Positions 34,187-47,529 of a stretch of 64,000 bases of DNA are shown piece by piece. The notes under the pieces are model-generated. The model searched no databases and was not told the DNA's origin. It saw nothing but the letters and a program-made list of their open reading frames with translations. Each line of letters starts with the position of its first letter. Within the stretch, counting starts at the first letter, position 1. A program made the position numbers and the translations under genes. Source of the stretch: Glebionis coronaria (taxonomy: Eukaryota; Streptophyta; Magnoliopsida; Asterales; Asteraceae); contig CM046876.1 in NCBI GenBank assembly GCA_025667525.1, forward strand, positions 80,703,512 to 80,767,511. Reading direction: 5' to 3'.

Positions 34187-36108
34187 AACCATTGCCATGC
34201 CCTCATGCAATGCTTAATGATAAAGCAAATTTTCACTTTTCTCATAATCAATCAACCTTGGCCTTATTAACAATAACCACTACTACTAAAGAGATATATA
34301 AAAACTTGAACGAAACAAAAGGGATAGAAAACCATTTTCACTTGAAAATAGCTATATGAAAATAACTCGCAAAGAGATCTAAGACTTACATTAGGGCTTC
34401 GGTGCTGCGAAGATTTATCACCCTCAAGTTTCACGTTCCCCAAACTAAGCTTAAAAACGAGATCATTGTTATTATAAGTTAGCAAATCAAACACTTACAC
34501 ACATGGCTTAATTATATGCTTAAACTCCCTTATTCCTAGGTGTATCTCTTATATTTTAGTTTTCTCTTAGAATGATCATGAAGATGAATTTTTGGACTTA
34601 TTGCGATAGTTTATTTAGGCTGAAAGCAAAGTAGGACGATTTGATTAATAGTTAGCTAAAGGACAAAATCTCTTAAAACTGCTTCTCGGGATATCAAAAA
34701 GTTCATATCTTGGCATAACTCGCTTCATGATTTGAGACCTTTCTCGGGCAGATATTTGGCATGTACTTCATACTTCATATCTTGAGAGACGTTCTTGAGA
34801 TAATGGTCTTCTCATCGTTAATAGAGTTTCTTCACTTGGAGACTTTTGAGGGATACTCCAACGTTCTTGACCATGAATTCATCATTATTTCTTCAATCGT
34901 TAATTGGGATTTTGAGATACAACGATCCGCCTCCTTTTCGGACTTGGATCTATTAATCCTCATACCTTGTTAGGGTCTTTTCGGATAGACTTCTCCATGA
35001 TCTTTATTGGAGTTGATTGCTTTTCGTCGTGAGTCTTGATCCTTCATATTGATTTTGGGAATAATGCTTTTCATATCATCTTGGATCTTTAGCAATAAAA
35101 TGGAATCCTCATGCCTTGTTAGGGCCTTTTCGGACTCGCCAATCTTTGCGCCCCGCTTCATAAGTTATGCCTTGGCTATGAACTCTTATCATTACCGAGC
35201 AACTTTTAAATGATCTTGGGCTAGAAGCTAACTTATTCAATAAAATCGTACGACCTTACTTATTGCAGATAAATTATTAGCAAGTGATGGGAGAATAGGC
35301 TTATAATTACACCAAGTGTGCTTGTGCAAGAATCCCGACTTATAATTGACTCTATCATTTCTCGTTCTCCAAAATTTAAAATCTCAATTAATGAGACTCG
35401 TGGATGCTTAGCCTAATAAACCAATTAAGGTCTACATGGTTAAGGATACTAGCTAGAATAAACTTGGATAAGTCTATTCGGATTGAGTCAAAATAATCGC
35501 AACGGGCCTAATTTGTCAAAAACTTCTAAACTAGCTACACCACTTTATTAATATTTTTGACTTTATTGTGGGATATATACATATGAAAGAAACGATAAAA
35601 ATTTAAAGATTACGACTATATGGCCAAAGTTAATAAAAAAAAATTGAAAAATGCTGAAAAAGATGATTTTCCGGTTAAATGGAGGCATTTTAATGGAAAA
35701 GTCCACTTAAAACTTCAATATAAGTCCCCCCTACACTTAATATAAACATTGTCCTTAATGTTTAAGCATGTGGGAAAAGTCTCCCCTACACTTATGACAT
35801 TGTGCACGTTGGTTAAATCAAGTTAAGGAAGAGACGAATAAAGTGATCATTTTCAAACGTGAGTATGAAGAAAACTGAATCACGATAGTTGAGAGATAGA
35901 ACCGGATTTCGGATAACACGGGAGCACGGTTCTTCAAAGGTTCCAAAAGTGCATTTATCCCTGTAATCACATCACCACACAAACACAAACAACCTATATA
36001 GGTCCCCCTACACTTAGGAGGTAAAACAGAAAAGGATAGATACACGGGTTGCCTCCCAAGGAGCGCTTGTTTTTTATAACCATGTCACGAGCCTGACTCG
36101 ACCCAAAA
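34187..36108 (-). other. 3' untranslated region of element D
   Basis: Counterpart of 12327-14252 in B. No env-like frame. Polypurine-like copies of AAGTGTAGGGG occur (minus strand) near 35713-35730, 35780-35795 and 36002-36017. Small frames at 34761-35161 and 35818-36045 have no domain. Confidence 0.72.
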
Positions 36109-39100
36109 CTAGTTCATGGGAAACGTGGTGAGGGATGGAATCATCTCATGAGAGATGTCCTCACCAAAGTACAACTTCACTCGTTGGCCATTCACCTTAA
36201 AATTAGGTCCATTAGGTTGAGCGAGCTCGAGAGTACCATATGGAAAAATTTGGGCAATGGTGAATGGGCCGGACCAACGAGATTTCAGCTTGCCCGAAAA
36301 GATTTTCAACCAAGAGTTGAAGAGTAAAACTTTGTCTCCAACTTGTAACTCTCGGTTTTTAATCTTAGAGTCATGAATGAGCTTAGTCTTTTCCTTATAG
36401 ATCAAAGAATTTTCATAAGCCTCATTCCGGAGTTCATTGAGCTCATTGAGTTGGATTTTGCGTAGGTCACCGGCTTTGTGGATGTCGAAATTATCCCACT
36501 TCAAGGCCTAGTAAGCCTTGTGCTCCAACTCAATGGGGAGGTGGCATGCTTTCCCGTACACGAGACGATTTGGTGTACAACCAATCGGAATCTTGTAAGC
36601 GGTACGAAAAGCCCACAGAGCATCATCAAGTTTATCGGCCCATGAGGCACGATGCTCTCCCACGGTTCGTTCAAGAATTCGCTTTAACCCTCGTTTAGAT
36701 ATTTCAGCATGGCCATTAGTTTTTGGGTGGTATGCGGTGGAAAGACGATGATTGATAGCATACTTAGCCATGACTCTTGCGAATTGATCATTGCAAAAAT
36801 GAGTCCCGCAATCACTAATAATGGCACGAGGCACACCGAATCTAGCGAACAATGATTTCAAAAAGTTACAAACCACCCTTGCGTCATTAGTAGGTAAAGC
36901 TTTGGCTTCAACCCATTTAGAAACATAGTCAACGGCTACAAGGATGTATTTGTTTCCTTTAGATGAAGGGAATGGCCCCATAAAGTCCATGCCCCATACA
37001 TCAAAGATTTTACATTCTTGTATGAAATTTTGAGGCATCTCATATTTATGTGTGATATTGCCTTGTCGTTGGCAAGCATCACAATTTTTCACCATTTCGT
37101 GAGCGTCACGATAAATGGAGGGCCAATAAAATCCCGAGTCAAACACTTTCTTTGCGGTGAAGTTAAGACCAAATTGACCACCGGTGGGTCCTTTGTGGCA
37201 AGCTTCGAGAATGTCTAAAGTTGCCGGTACATCAACACATTGGCGAATAATCAAATCAGCACATTTTTTGAAGAGATACGGGTCATCCCAAAAGTAAGTC
37301 TTAATATCTTTGAAGAACTTTTTCTTTTGCTGGGATGTTAACCCGTCAATGAGAATTCCACCCGCCAAGTAGTTTGCAATGTCCGCAAACCACGGGGCTT
37401 CATCATTACTCGAGTTGATAGACATTAGGGTCTCAAAGGGAAAAGAGTCATTGATCTCTTTGTTCGGATGATCCCCTTGATGAGGATCCTCAAGTCTACT
37501 GAGATGATCCGCGACTAGGTTTTCAACTCCCTTCTTATCACGAATTTTGATTTTAAATTCCTGAAGTAGCAAAACCCAGCGAAGAAGTCTTGGTTTGGAA
37601 TCTCGTTTAGTTAACAAGTACTTCAACGCGGAATGGTCGGTATACACGATGGTGGTAGAAAGGACAAGATAGGGGCGGAACTTTTCAAAAGCATAGACAA
37701 CACCTAAAAGCCCTTTTTCGGTTGTCGTGTAATGCTATTGAGCCCCTATCATTGTCTTGCTAGCGTAATGGATCGGTTGGAAGTGTTTATTCACTCTTTG
37801 GCCCAAAACTGCTCCAATAGCAAAGTCGCTAGCATCGCACATCAACTCGAAAGGCAGCTCTCAATTAGGGGTAACCAAGACCGGTGCCTTAGTTAGCTTA
37901 TCCTTAAGAAGGTTGAAGGCTTGAATACACTCTTTGGAAAAGATAAAAGGAGTATCTTTTTCCAAGAGGTGGGTTATCGGGCGAGCGATTTTAGAAAAAT
38001 CTTTGATGAGTCGACGGTAGAAGCCCGCATGACCAAGGAAACTTCTCACACCCTTCACGGTCGAAGGTGGAGGCAATTTAGAAATAACATCGACTTTAGC
38101 ACGGTCCACTTTAAGACCAGCTTTGGAGATTTTGTGTCCTAGCACGATGCCCTCTTTTACCATGAAATGGCATTTTTCCCAATTTAGAACAAGGCGAGTA
38201 TCTTCACACCGCTTAAGCATACGTTCTAAATTGGCAAGGCAAGCAGAGAATGAATCACCATAAACCGAGAAATCATCCATGAAGACTTCCATAGTTTCTT
38301 CAACCATGTCATGGAAGATAGCCATCATACACCTTTGGAACGTCCCAGGAGCATTGCATAAACCAAAAGGCATGCGTTTGTAAGAAAATGTTCCGTAGGG
38401 ACAAGTGAATGTGGTTTTTTCTTGGTCTTTGGGATCGATGGGAATTTGAAAATACCCGGAGAAACCGTCTAAGAAGCAGTAATAGTCATTACCCGCTAGA
38501 CGCTCGAGCATTTGATCCATGAAAGGAAGAGGAAAGTGATCTTTTCTCGTGGCATCATTGAGTTTGCGATAGTCGATACAAACTCTCCACCCAGTAACGA
38601 GACGAGTAGGAATCAACTCGTTGTGTTCATTCGGAACAACGGTTATTCCGCCTTTCTTTGGCACACAATGGACGGGACTTAACCATGGCGAATCTGAAAT
38701 AGGGTAAATCATTCCTGCATCTAGAAGTTTGATAACCTCTTGTTTGATGACGTCATGAATTTGAGGATTAACCCTTCTTTGGCTTTGGATTGAGGGTTTA
38801 AATTCATCTTCCATGAGAATTTTGCAAGTACAAAAGTTTGGATCAATTCCGCGGATATCGGAAATTTTCCAAGCAATTGCCTTCTTATGATCTTTAAGCA
38901 CGGCGATAAGGCGAGATTTTTCTTCTTCTTTCAAGTCCTTAGCGATGATGACGGGCGACTTCTTCTTGTCTTCAAGGAACACGTACTCGAGGTGAGATGG
39001 TAACTCCTTAAGCTCTAAATCCGGAGGATTTTCGATTGAAGGCGTATTCAAATTCGGTTCATCGATAGTAATAACCTTGGGAGATGGTGGATAAATATGG

Positions 39101-41741
39101 TCCTCTTTGAGAAGTTTCTCAATGAGACGAATGTCTTCATCCCAATCGGTGGGAGAATCGTCATATTCTAAGTTCACATCTCCCATGGTTGCTTCAAAAT
39201 CTTTCCAAAGGAAATCACTTTCTCCAAATAGAGTTAGTGATGAATCAATAGAGGCAACGGTCTCAACATTGGGAAGAGAGGTACGACTACTTTTACAAGC
39301 GTCTTTAAAATGTTCTTCACAAGCCTCATCAAGAACGTCGATGCAATTAACATTCTCGTATGAATAAGGCTGTTGAGAAATCTTACCCATGTTGAAGACA
39401 ATTTGATCGTCACCAACTCTCATGATAAGCTCACCCGCTTCTACATCGATGAGAGTGCGACCGGTCCTCAAGAATGGACGTCCAACGATTAATGGAACAC
39501 GAGGATCCATCTCGTAGTCGACTACGACGAAATCAGTGGGAAAAGTGAATTTGTCGACTCCTACAATAACGTCTTCGGCTATCCCCACTGGATAAGCAAC
39601 CGTACGGTTAGCTAATTCCAAAGTCATTTTGGTGGGGACGAGCTCAGGAAGAGATAATTGCTTCCAAACGCTTAGAGGCATTAAATTGATACTAGCACCT
39701 AGATCGACTAGGGCCATGCAATTCTCTACTCCCGGGAAGTTGCAAGGAAATTAAGAAGCGACCCGGATCACCAAGTTTGGTTGGCAATTTCCTTAAGAGC
39801 ATGCGGAGCAATTCTCGTTAAGTTAGGTATTAGCGATATCAAGAAGCTTTTCCTTGTCACTAAGAAGATCTTTGAACATTTTTGCGTATTTAGGCATGTG
39901 AGCGAGAGCCTCAGCGATGGAGATGTTGAAATTCAATTGTTTAAACATTTTGAGAAAGTTCGAAACTTGAATATCGTCCTTGCTTTTGAGCTTCTCTTTC
40001 ATCAACCTTGAGGGATAAGGTATATCGGAAGAAGAGGAAGGCTTTGGAATAGTAGGATCACTCACATCCTTGGGTGGTGGAGGGGTAGAAGTAAGAGGTG
40101 GAGGAATTGGGGAAGTAGAAGGTTGAGGAATATGAGTAGGTGACTCGTTTTCCTTAGTCACAATCACCGGTGTAGGTATAGGTAGCTCGGGTTCCTTGGT
40201 ACCTTTTCCACTGCGAGTGGTAATTGCTTTCATCTCCTATCTTGGATTATGAACGGTGTTACTCGGAAGAGTACCCGAAGAAGAGGTTTGATTACCTTGG
40301 AAGAAACCAGCCATCATGTCCCTTAGGTCATTCGTTTGAACACTCAAAGAATTTCGCATATCGGCTCTTAGATCATTCCCTTGTTTCACCATGTCGCCCT
40401 TCAAATTAATAATCTGGGTCTGCAGATTCTTCACCAACACATCATTCGTCCGCATGTACGTTTCGACCTCGTGGTTGAAAACGGTGGGTTGAGTAGGAGG
40501 AGGTGCTTGACAAGCAGGTGGTTGGTAAGGAGCGGGTTGGTAAACTTGAGTATGATTTTGAGGTGGATACGGTTGTCTTTTAGGTGGTTGGTAAGGTGCT
40601 CGAGGTTGGTTTGGATTGGGTCGGTTAAGGTTTTGTTGTTGGTTTTGATTGGGTGGAGGAAAACCGGGCGGGGAAAGAAAGTTGTTTGAGCGATAGCTGA
40701 GCAAGTTGCGGTCTCCTTGAGGACGAGCTTGATAACCGGCTGGAGGATAAGTTTCGTATGCTGCGTTAACATTCTCAGAAGATTAGTCTTGGGTGGAGGT
40801 ACAAGTAGTGTAAGAGTGAGGACCCCCGCATATTTCACATGATTGGCTTACAGCATTGACTTGAGCGTTTTGAGCGTTGATGCTTTTGGTGTTGTTAGCG
40901 GTTTGGGCACCAAGCGATTCAAGAAGCGAAGTAATTTTGTCAAGTCTCTTGTCATTGTCACTAGTGCTCGCACTACCGAACACTCTTGGTTTGCACTCTA
41001 GACTTATTCTCAATAATATCCCAAGCGGCATTAGAACTCTTAACCAAAATATTACCCCCCCGAGGCACTATTTAGTGAATCTTGGTCATTCATGCTTAAA
41101 CCATTGTAAAAAGTATTAATTTGGAGCACTTTGGTAAAACCATGTTGTGGGCACTTTCTTAAAAGGTCTTTAAAACGGTCCCAAGATTCACTAAAAGACT
41201 CATCGTACTTTTGTTCAAAATTAATAATTTCATTCCGCAAAGAGGTAGTACGAGAGGGTGGGAAAAAGTAGTTTATGAATTTGGTCTCCAAGTCCGTCCA
41301 CGTCAGAATACTTTGTGGCGGTTCCTTTGCAAGCCAATGTCGGGCTTGTCCCTCTAAAGAGAAAGGAAAAAGTTGTAAACGTATTACCTCTTGTGGAACA
41401 CCATTGAATTTGACCGTATTTGTGAGTTGAAGGAACCTTTTGATGTGGTCATGAGGATCATCAATGGTACGCCCCAAGAATGGTTGAGCAGAGACCATTT
41501 GAATAAAGTCGGATTTGAGCTCAAAGTTGTTGGCTGCAATCGCGGGTATGACAATCAGATCGTTGTTGCCATCTACATGTGCTTGCAAAAGTTCAATCAT
41601 AGGGCAATTGTCCGGTAGAGGTTCATTGTTGTTATTATTCATGTTGTTTTGAGGTGGATTGTTATTGTTGTTGTGTACACCGGCCATGTCTAAGTTATCG
41701 AGAGTCTCGGGCTCTTGATAAGGCGTTGATCGAGTGCGCAT
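36109..41741 (-). pseudogene. Athila gag-pol of element D, broken
   Basis: Same domain order as element B. Gag starts MRTRS at 41741 and runs open to 41052, where a run of seven G (minus strand; B has six) shifts the frame. Further stops: TAA for a Tyr codon at 40783-40785, TAG at 40237-40239, and TAA for a Gln codon at 39823-39825. Small indels lie near 39800 and 39750. From 39717 to 36109 one frame covers protease (DLGASIN), RT (CIDYRKLN, FGLCNAP, FMDDF), RNase H (TDHSALKYL) and integrase ([33 protein letters not shown]). It has three nonsense codons, TGA at 37861-37863, TAG at 37735-37737 and TAG at 36508-36510. Two (37861, 36508) replace Trp codons by G-to-A changes. FGLCNAP, lost in B, is intact here. 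No functional product is expected. Confidence 0.93.
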
Positions 41742-41930
41742 ACACCTGCAAAAGAACTAACAAAGCAAGAAATATTTTTGGTTTTTTATGTTTTTTAAAC
41801 TTTTTTTGTATTTTAAAAATTTTATTTTTTTTGGGTTTTTGAAACTTTTTATGAAAAAGTAACGTTCACGGTGAACGGGTCCCAAAATCCAATTTCTCAC
41901 AAAAAACTGTTAATCCTTACGAGAAGAGCT
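41742..41930 (-). other. untranslated leader of element D
   Basis: About 190 bases, nearly the same as the leader of B, including the GTTCACCGTGAACGTTAC palindromic block (about 41855-41872) and the TTTTGCAGGTGT just before the ATG. Confidence 0.75.
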
Positions 41931-41943
41931 GGCAGCGGCGCCA
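41931..41943 (-). promoter_or_regulatory. primer binding site of element D
   Basis: TGGCGCCGCTGCC on the minus strand, two bases inside the 5' LTR end (...TTGTATCA, then AA). Confidence 0.88.
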
Positions 41944-41945
41944 TT

Positions 41946-43625
41946 TGATACAAGTATCTTCAATGGGGTTCAATTTAAATTCTCGGTATCTTCTCGAATC
42001 GATCACGGTTCAAAGTGGAATAGTTGTTCTTGGTTACTAAAAAGGGGTTTGGTTTTCTATTCTACTAAAAAGGTAAATGCGTAAAGTAAATAAAGATAAA
42101 CTAAAAGCAATTAATAAGAATAAAACTTGAATTAAAATAAAACAGTTAACTACCTAAACTCAGAAAAAGTAACTGATTCGGAATCTTAAGGCTTGATTCG
42201 GAATATACTAAACAGAAAGCTTCATTCGGAACCTATGCTTCATTCGGAACATTTACCTCCATTCGGAACATTTGGACAAAAGCTTCATTCGGAACATTAA
42301 CCTTCATTCGGAACATTTGTTCATCCGGAACTTCTAACTGAAAACCATTCATTCGGAATAAAATGCTGATTCGGAAGATTTGTCCTTCGTTCGGAATATA
42401 TAAAAAGACTGATTCGGAACATTACTGATCCGGAATAACACTGATCCGGAATACTAAGCTTGATTCGGAATACTTAATCAAAAATCCTTTATTCGGAACA
42501 TTAAAAAAAATTGATTCGGAACATTCAAAAATAACTGATTCGGAATATTTTCTTAAAACTTTGATTCGGAATATTAATACTCATCCGGAATATTGATTAT
42601 TCCGGATGAACACTTTGATTCGGAATACTCAAAAGCAAAAGCTTCACTCGGAATAAATTGCTGATTCGGAATAAAATGATGAAAAGCTTCGTTCGGAATA
42701 TTTTAATTGATCCGGAATATTTAAAGAAAACTCTTCATTCGGAAAATTAGCTGTTGATTCGGAATCTGGGTAGTGATGGAGACGAAGAACAGGGAAAACA
42801 ATAAAGCACGATTTTTACCAAAATCAACCAAGTTTTTAACCAAAATTTAACCACATTAACTATTATTCATCTACTAATCATAAACATCAAACCAAAACAC
42901 TAAAAACATAAAACCCACTTACTTTTAAAGATCAAACTCAACAAAATAAAACTTTAAGACTTTGAATCAAAAAGAAGAAGATGAACAAGATTAATGGAAG
43001 GATTATATTAAATGATTAAGGTTTAAACATTCAAAGGGAAAGATTAAGACTACAAAATTTGTGAAAACAAAATGAAAAATCACCAACACCTTAATGGTGT
43101 TGGTTATCCTACGAAACAAGAAAGAAAAATAAACTGGAATGAAAACTAGCTCAAAATGTGTGAAGGAAGGTCCTATTTATAGGTCTTCAAGTTGGTTTGT
43201 GAGTGGGCTTTCTCCCTTTCTTCTTGTCTTCTCATCTTTTCAGAAAAGTTGACATTTTCGATTCCGATTCGGGATTTGTCGACGAATAAATTCAACTCGT
43301 CTTTTAATTTCTTCGTTTAATAGACTTGAGTTCTTCGACATATGTAAATTTTCCATCTTTGGTCCTTTTCTTCGATAATTCTTCAAATAGGCCCATTGAC
43401 TTCAAATCTTTTGCATCTCTTGGACAATAGACTTCGTCTTGAGTCTTTTTCTTCGATATAACCCGTGAAATCCCATGTTTTCTTTAATATTTATCCGGTT
43501 GGCTCTGAAAACACAACAAACACACAAACCACGCATAATTCCAAACAAATGACATTAAATACGCGTTTTGGTCTTGTTTTAGCAAGAAATAAGTGGTAAA
43601 AGGATGGGTTTTTTCACACCTATCA
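41946..43625 (-). repeat. 5' LTR of element D (1680 bp)
   Basis: Start at 43625 (TGATAGGTGTGAAAAAACCC; one stem pair of the terminal hairpin is lost compared with the 3' LTR), end at 41946. TATA box TATAAATAG (minus strand) at 43173-43181, downstream hairpin with a 9-bp stem at 43082-43104, TTCGGAAT motif array at about 42173-42765. Confidence 0.92.
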
Positions 43626-43630
43626 GCACC
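43626..43630 (+). repeat. target-site duplication of element D, right copy
   Basis: GCACC, matching 32461-32465. After it the interrupted reading frame of element C resumes. Confidence 0.9.
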
Positions 43631-44074
43631 CCATTATGGTTATGATTGTCGACCGAGGGATTCGCCATCCTATGCCCCTAATATTTTCAATGAGTTTTAT
43701 TCTTTCCTTGAGCAAACACGAAAGACCATCGATAAACTCATTGGATATTATCGTATAAAAACCATGAGCCTTGAGGAAATAAAAAAGGAGAATGTGCGGA
43801 TAGTGGAACAAATAGAATCTGTTTGTAATGAGGCAATGAGGAAACTATCTAATAAAGAGGAAATATGTGAAGCGTTGAACATTAAATATCATCAACTTCA
43901 GCAAGATTTACTTACTTTGCTCTTAGAGAAAGACAAAAAGAAGAAGATGAATGCATAGAAGACGAATATCTTGCTACTCGTAGGCCTTATCCATTCATTT
44001 ATGAAGATGATGACGAACCTTCGATTTGCATGACACTTAATGATGACACACCTTCATCACCTTTACCTCACATA
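43631..44074 (+). pseudogene. element C gag-like ORF, part 2 (after the insertion of D)
   Basis: Continues the knuckle motif begun before the insertion (HYGYDC follows), then a charged, probably coiled-coil region (FYSFLEQTRKTIDKLIGYY ... EEIKKENVRIVEQIES) ending in a Lys-rich tail at 43958. The next frame over continues with EDEYLATRRPYPFIYEDDDEP and stops at about 44074, so a one-base shift has probably split one ORF near 43930. The role of the coiled-coil-like part is unknown; it could be a Gag multimerisation segment. Confidence 0.6.
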
Positions 44075-44095
44075 TAACTCAAAAACCCTTTAACC

Positions 44096-45331
44096 ATGGG
44101 GGACGAGCCTTTTAGCACTAATACAAACACCAATTTTAATGAATTAACCGCCTCTAGTTTTGAGAACCTTATCGCAATCCAAAATGAGCTTGAGGGTGTT
44201 TCCAGTAAACCATGTGATGAGTTTTGTATTGATACCTCTTCTCCTTACGATCACATTAAGATTTCCTCACATGATGACATTCATGCTACTACTAGTGCTT
44301 TTGGTGATTTCGATCTTTGTGACTTGTTCAAAGAAAGGGATAATGAGATTGAGGAAGAGATTTTGCCAGACTTGCCATAAATAGAAGATGATGATTGTGA
44401 TTCTAGTGAAGCATCTTATGATATATCATCCGATGACTTTTCATGTCAAGACGACCTTCCTAATTTGGATGAAGATATTGCTTCTATAGAAGAAGTGGAA
44501 GATGTTCATATTCTTGAGGTTTTATCAAACATTTATCTTCTTATCTCCTCGATTAAAGCATTGAATGCAAATCATAATGATGAGTCCATAGAAGAAGAAC
44601 CTTTCAATGATATTTCTTCACCGGTTTTTGAGGTTTCACCTATTGATTTTCATGATCATATCATCCTTTTGAGTGATTCTCTCATTGATACAACCTCTTT
44701 TGAGCCTTCTATTCCCACCCTTCCACCCTTAAAGTTGGTTATTGATAAAGAAAATCCTATACTCTTAGAGATTTATCCTTTTTCACCTAAGGCACCTTTA
44801 GAACCCAAAACCTTTGATATGGACTCTCTTATGGATATTGATGCCACCATAGAGGCTAATATTGTTAATATTAATATTGAGGTCGATGATAGTGTTTCTA
44901 ATTGGGAAGAAGATATTCGTCTAATTGAGAACATGCTTTTTGGGAATATAGAGCCTACACCTCCTTCACAAGACACTATTAATCTTGATCCTCCTCTCAC
45001 CATGCCTTCTATGGAAGATTCTCCACCTTTTGATGATGATGAGGAGCACCACATGGAGATACTCGTTATGAATGTTTTGATTCCTACACTTTCATTGTCT
45101 CATGATGCTTTAATATCTAAGGGGGAATCTTATATGGTTGATACAAGATCTTCTTCTTATTTTCCTATGAAGGGAAAGGTTTTTTCCAAAATGTTTGGGA
45201 AATATTTGTTTTCATCTACTCCACTTACGAGTGTGACTTCTATTGATATGGGCTTCTCGTTTGAGCTTACTTTGTTGATGCTACCTACTTTGGAGTTGTT
45301 CACGTGTAGAGATGGAAAATTATGTATTTGA
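44096..45331 (+). pseudogene. element C acidic ORF related to the Athila protease-RT linker
   Basis: One frame of 412 codons with a single internal stop (TAA at 44378-44380). The product would be strongly acidic (many Asp/Glu), with Ser/Pro-rich parts. The segment NWEEDIRLIENML (about 44905-44940) and the Pro-rich stretch after it clearly resemble DWDEDIRLIEKLL in element D and the matching linker in B, which sits between protease and RT. The protease before it and the RT, RNase H and integrase after it are all absent. I read this as a relic of an internally deleted pol kept or reshaped as its own ORF. The function is unknown. Confidence 0.6.
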
Positions 45332-47516
45332 TCCTGGTGTGATTTCTATATGAGAGATTTTGTATGTTGGACAAACTTGAGACACGTTGGACCGTTCTAT
45401 TTATCGAGGCGGATATTGTAAATCTTATAGTAAATGGCAACGTGCTAAGTTTGAGTGTATCATGTGAGATGTGCTTCAAAGTGGATATCCTTTATTCTCC
45501 ATGATGGTTTCCCCAAGGACAACCTAATTCGGGGCCGAGTCGAGCTAGAGACTTAGGGTTAAAAAAATCAAACATTGAATAACTAGGTTAGAAAACGTAG
45601 AGTAGATCTAAATAGGTTAGGTTTAACAAGAGGGTTTCATAGTAGAGTTGAAGTGGAGGGGTGGCCTTTCTTCGTCTTTTGGTGTTTGTTTCAAGGGTTT
45701 CTCTCTCTCATTTCATTCTTAAAGCTTATGGATGAGGCCCGTGTATCCGGTTCACTTCGATTAGTTTTTGCTATTGTGATATTAAAGACTTGTGCTTAAA
45801 ATGAATTCACTTTGTTGTATCTTCCTTAGCTCGAGTTAAACAAAGTTATCAATGTCATAAGTGTAGGGGAGTTTACTCCAATACTCTTAAACATTGAGGA
45901 CAATGTTTATCTTAAGTGTAGGGGAGACTTCTATCGAAGTGACCTTGCCAAGACCATTATTTTTGCTTTCATGATAATTGGGAAATTAAATTTATAACAT
46001 AAATATGTACTCATAATTTTTGCATTAATCATTTTTCATTTAAATAACACATTTGCATTGTAAATTTCTTCTTTTATATTTCATAAAAAATATATAAAAA
46101 GGAAAAAATATATATATATATAAATGATATGCTTTAACAAGTTTAGATATCTTTGGCATATTAGACCCGCCATGGATATTTTAACTCAACCCGAGTTTGC
46201 TTATCCAAGCTTACTCTAGCTAGTATCCTTAACCATGTAGACCTTTATTAGTTTATTAGGCTAAGCATCCACTAGTCTCATTATTTGAGATTTTAAACTG
46301 TGGAGAACGAGAGATGATAGAGTTTGAAGTAAGTGTAAAGGGCTAGATAAACCTCATATTAATTACTTGTGGCTTTTATATCCCCTTTCGTAACCTTTAC
46401 TTTCTCGTCAACGCATGTATATATTGTTATTAAATAATCAAGAACGGTTTTAATTGGTTTGTAGTCTCTTATGCATTTTGACTAATCATTCGTGGTTGGT
46501 ATCAGTACGTCTTAAGATTATAAGTTAGAATGTTTGATGTGTACTAGACTTATGTCATGCTTAATACTTTGCGGGTGTTTTTCCTTTTATTCTGTTCAAC
46601 TTTCTTTGTGAGGAATAAAGAAAAATAAGAGCGGCTTATAAAAAAATGAGTGGCTAGAAAAAAAGAGAAAAAGAAAAAGAAAGAAAAAATAATAATTATA
46701 CAAGACTCCTAAGAGGGTCAGTGAAGTGTTAATTATAGTAGCTATTGAATTCCAATATTACTCTCACCAGGGTTGCGGGGATTTAATAGTTGCTCCAATC
46801 TAATATTACCTTGACGGGTTGCGGGATTGAAGATCCAAGGTCTCAAAAAGGCGGCAAATATAAATTATTGCGTGAGTTTTATTTTTCTTTCCTTAGCGAG
46901 TGTGTAGCTTCTTATTAATGCATGACATAACGATCTTACACATAAGGCGAATGACTTATTATTTTGAGTCGGACTTATATTAATTGTGGGCGGTTTTTCA
47001 AGTAATGGATAAGATGTTTACTTAGGATTAAAACCGTGCTTCCTTATTTTCACATTTTACACTTCTTATATTCACGCTTTAAATAATGACAAATTTTCCG
47101 AAAATCAATTTGCTCAAATAATAACCGGTCTTAGAGGCATAATAAGTGGGGGTATAATAGTAACACAACTAATATTTATGAATAAGTCGATGCACTTTCA
47201 CTTATGGATAACAATGATCTTGTTTTTAAGCTTGGTATGAGGAAAGTGAAACTGGAGGATGATAAGTGTTCATGGTACCAAAGCCCTAATTAAAGTCATT
47301 GGTTTCTTTATGAGTTATTTCCATTAAATCATTTCAAGAAAATCCAAAAATAAATATATAGAGTTTACATTTTGCATTGCATTCTTGAAAAATAAAAATC
47401 ATGCATCATGTAGCATAGTATAGTATATTAAATCATAAAATGGCCAAGGTGGATTAATTATGCGAAAAGTGTAATCTAGAGCTTACTGCATTTGCATGAG
47501 GCCATGGCAATGGTCA
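45332..47516 (+). other. 3' untranslated region of element C
   Basis: About 2.2 kb without a coding frame. It shows the element family's landmarks: a degraded version of the sequence after integrase (45505-45560), two polypurine-like AAGTGTAGGGGAG copies (about 45859 and 45914), and the block GAGATGATAGAGT near 46310. An A/G-rich run lies at 46650-46690. Confidence 0.65.
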
Positions 47517-47529
47517 AGTGGAGGGGCAT
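47517..47529 (+). promoter_or_regulatory. polypurine tract of element C
   Basis: AGTGGAGGGGCAT lies directly before the LTR start TGATAAGTGTG, a diverged form of the AAGTGTAGGGGATT tract in B and D. Confidence 0.65.

Larger units (their letters stand above)
32466..43625 (-). mobile_element. complete but defective Athila element D (11.16 kb)
   Basis: LTR (41946-43625), primer site, leader, gag-pol (41741-36109), 3' untranslated region, polypurine tract and LTR (32466-34172), all in order on the minus strand and bounded by GCACC duplications. The two LTRs differ by scattered substitutions and a gap of about 29 bp near 42390, so the insertion is not brand new. It sits inside element C and is therefore younger than C. 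Its proteins are disabled by many stops and shifts, so any movement would need helper proteins. Confidence 0.93.
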
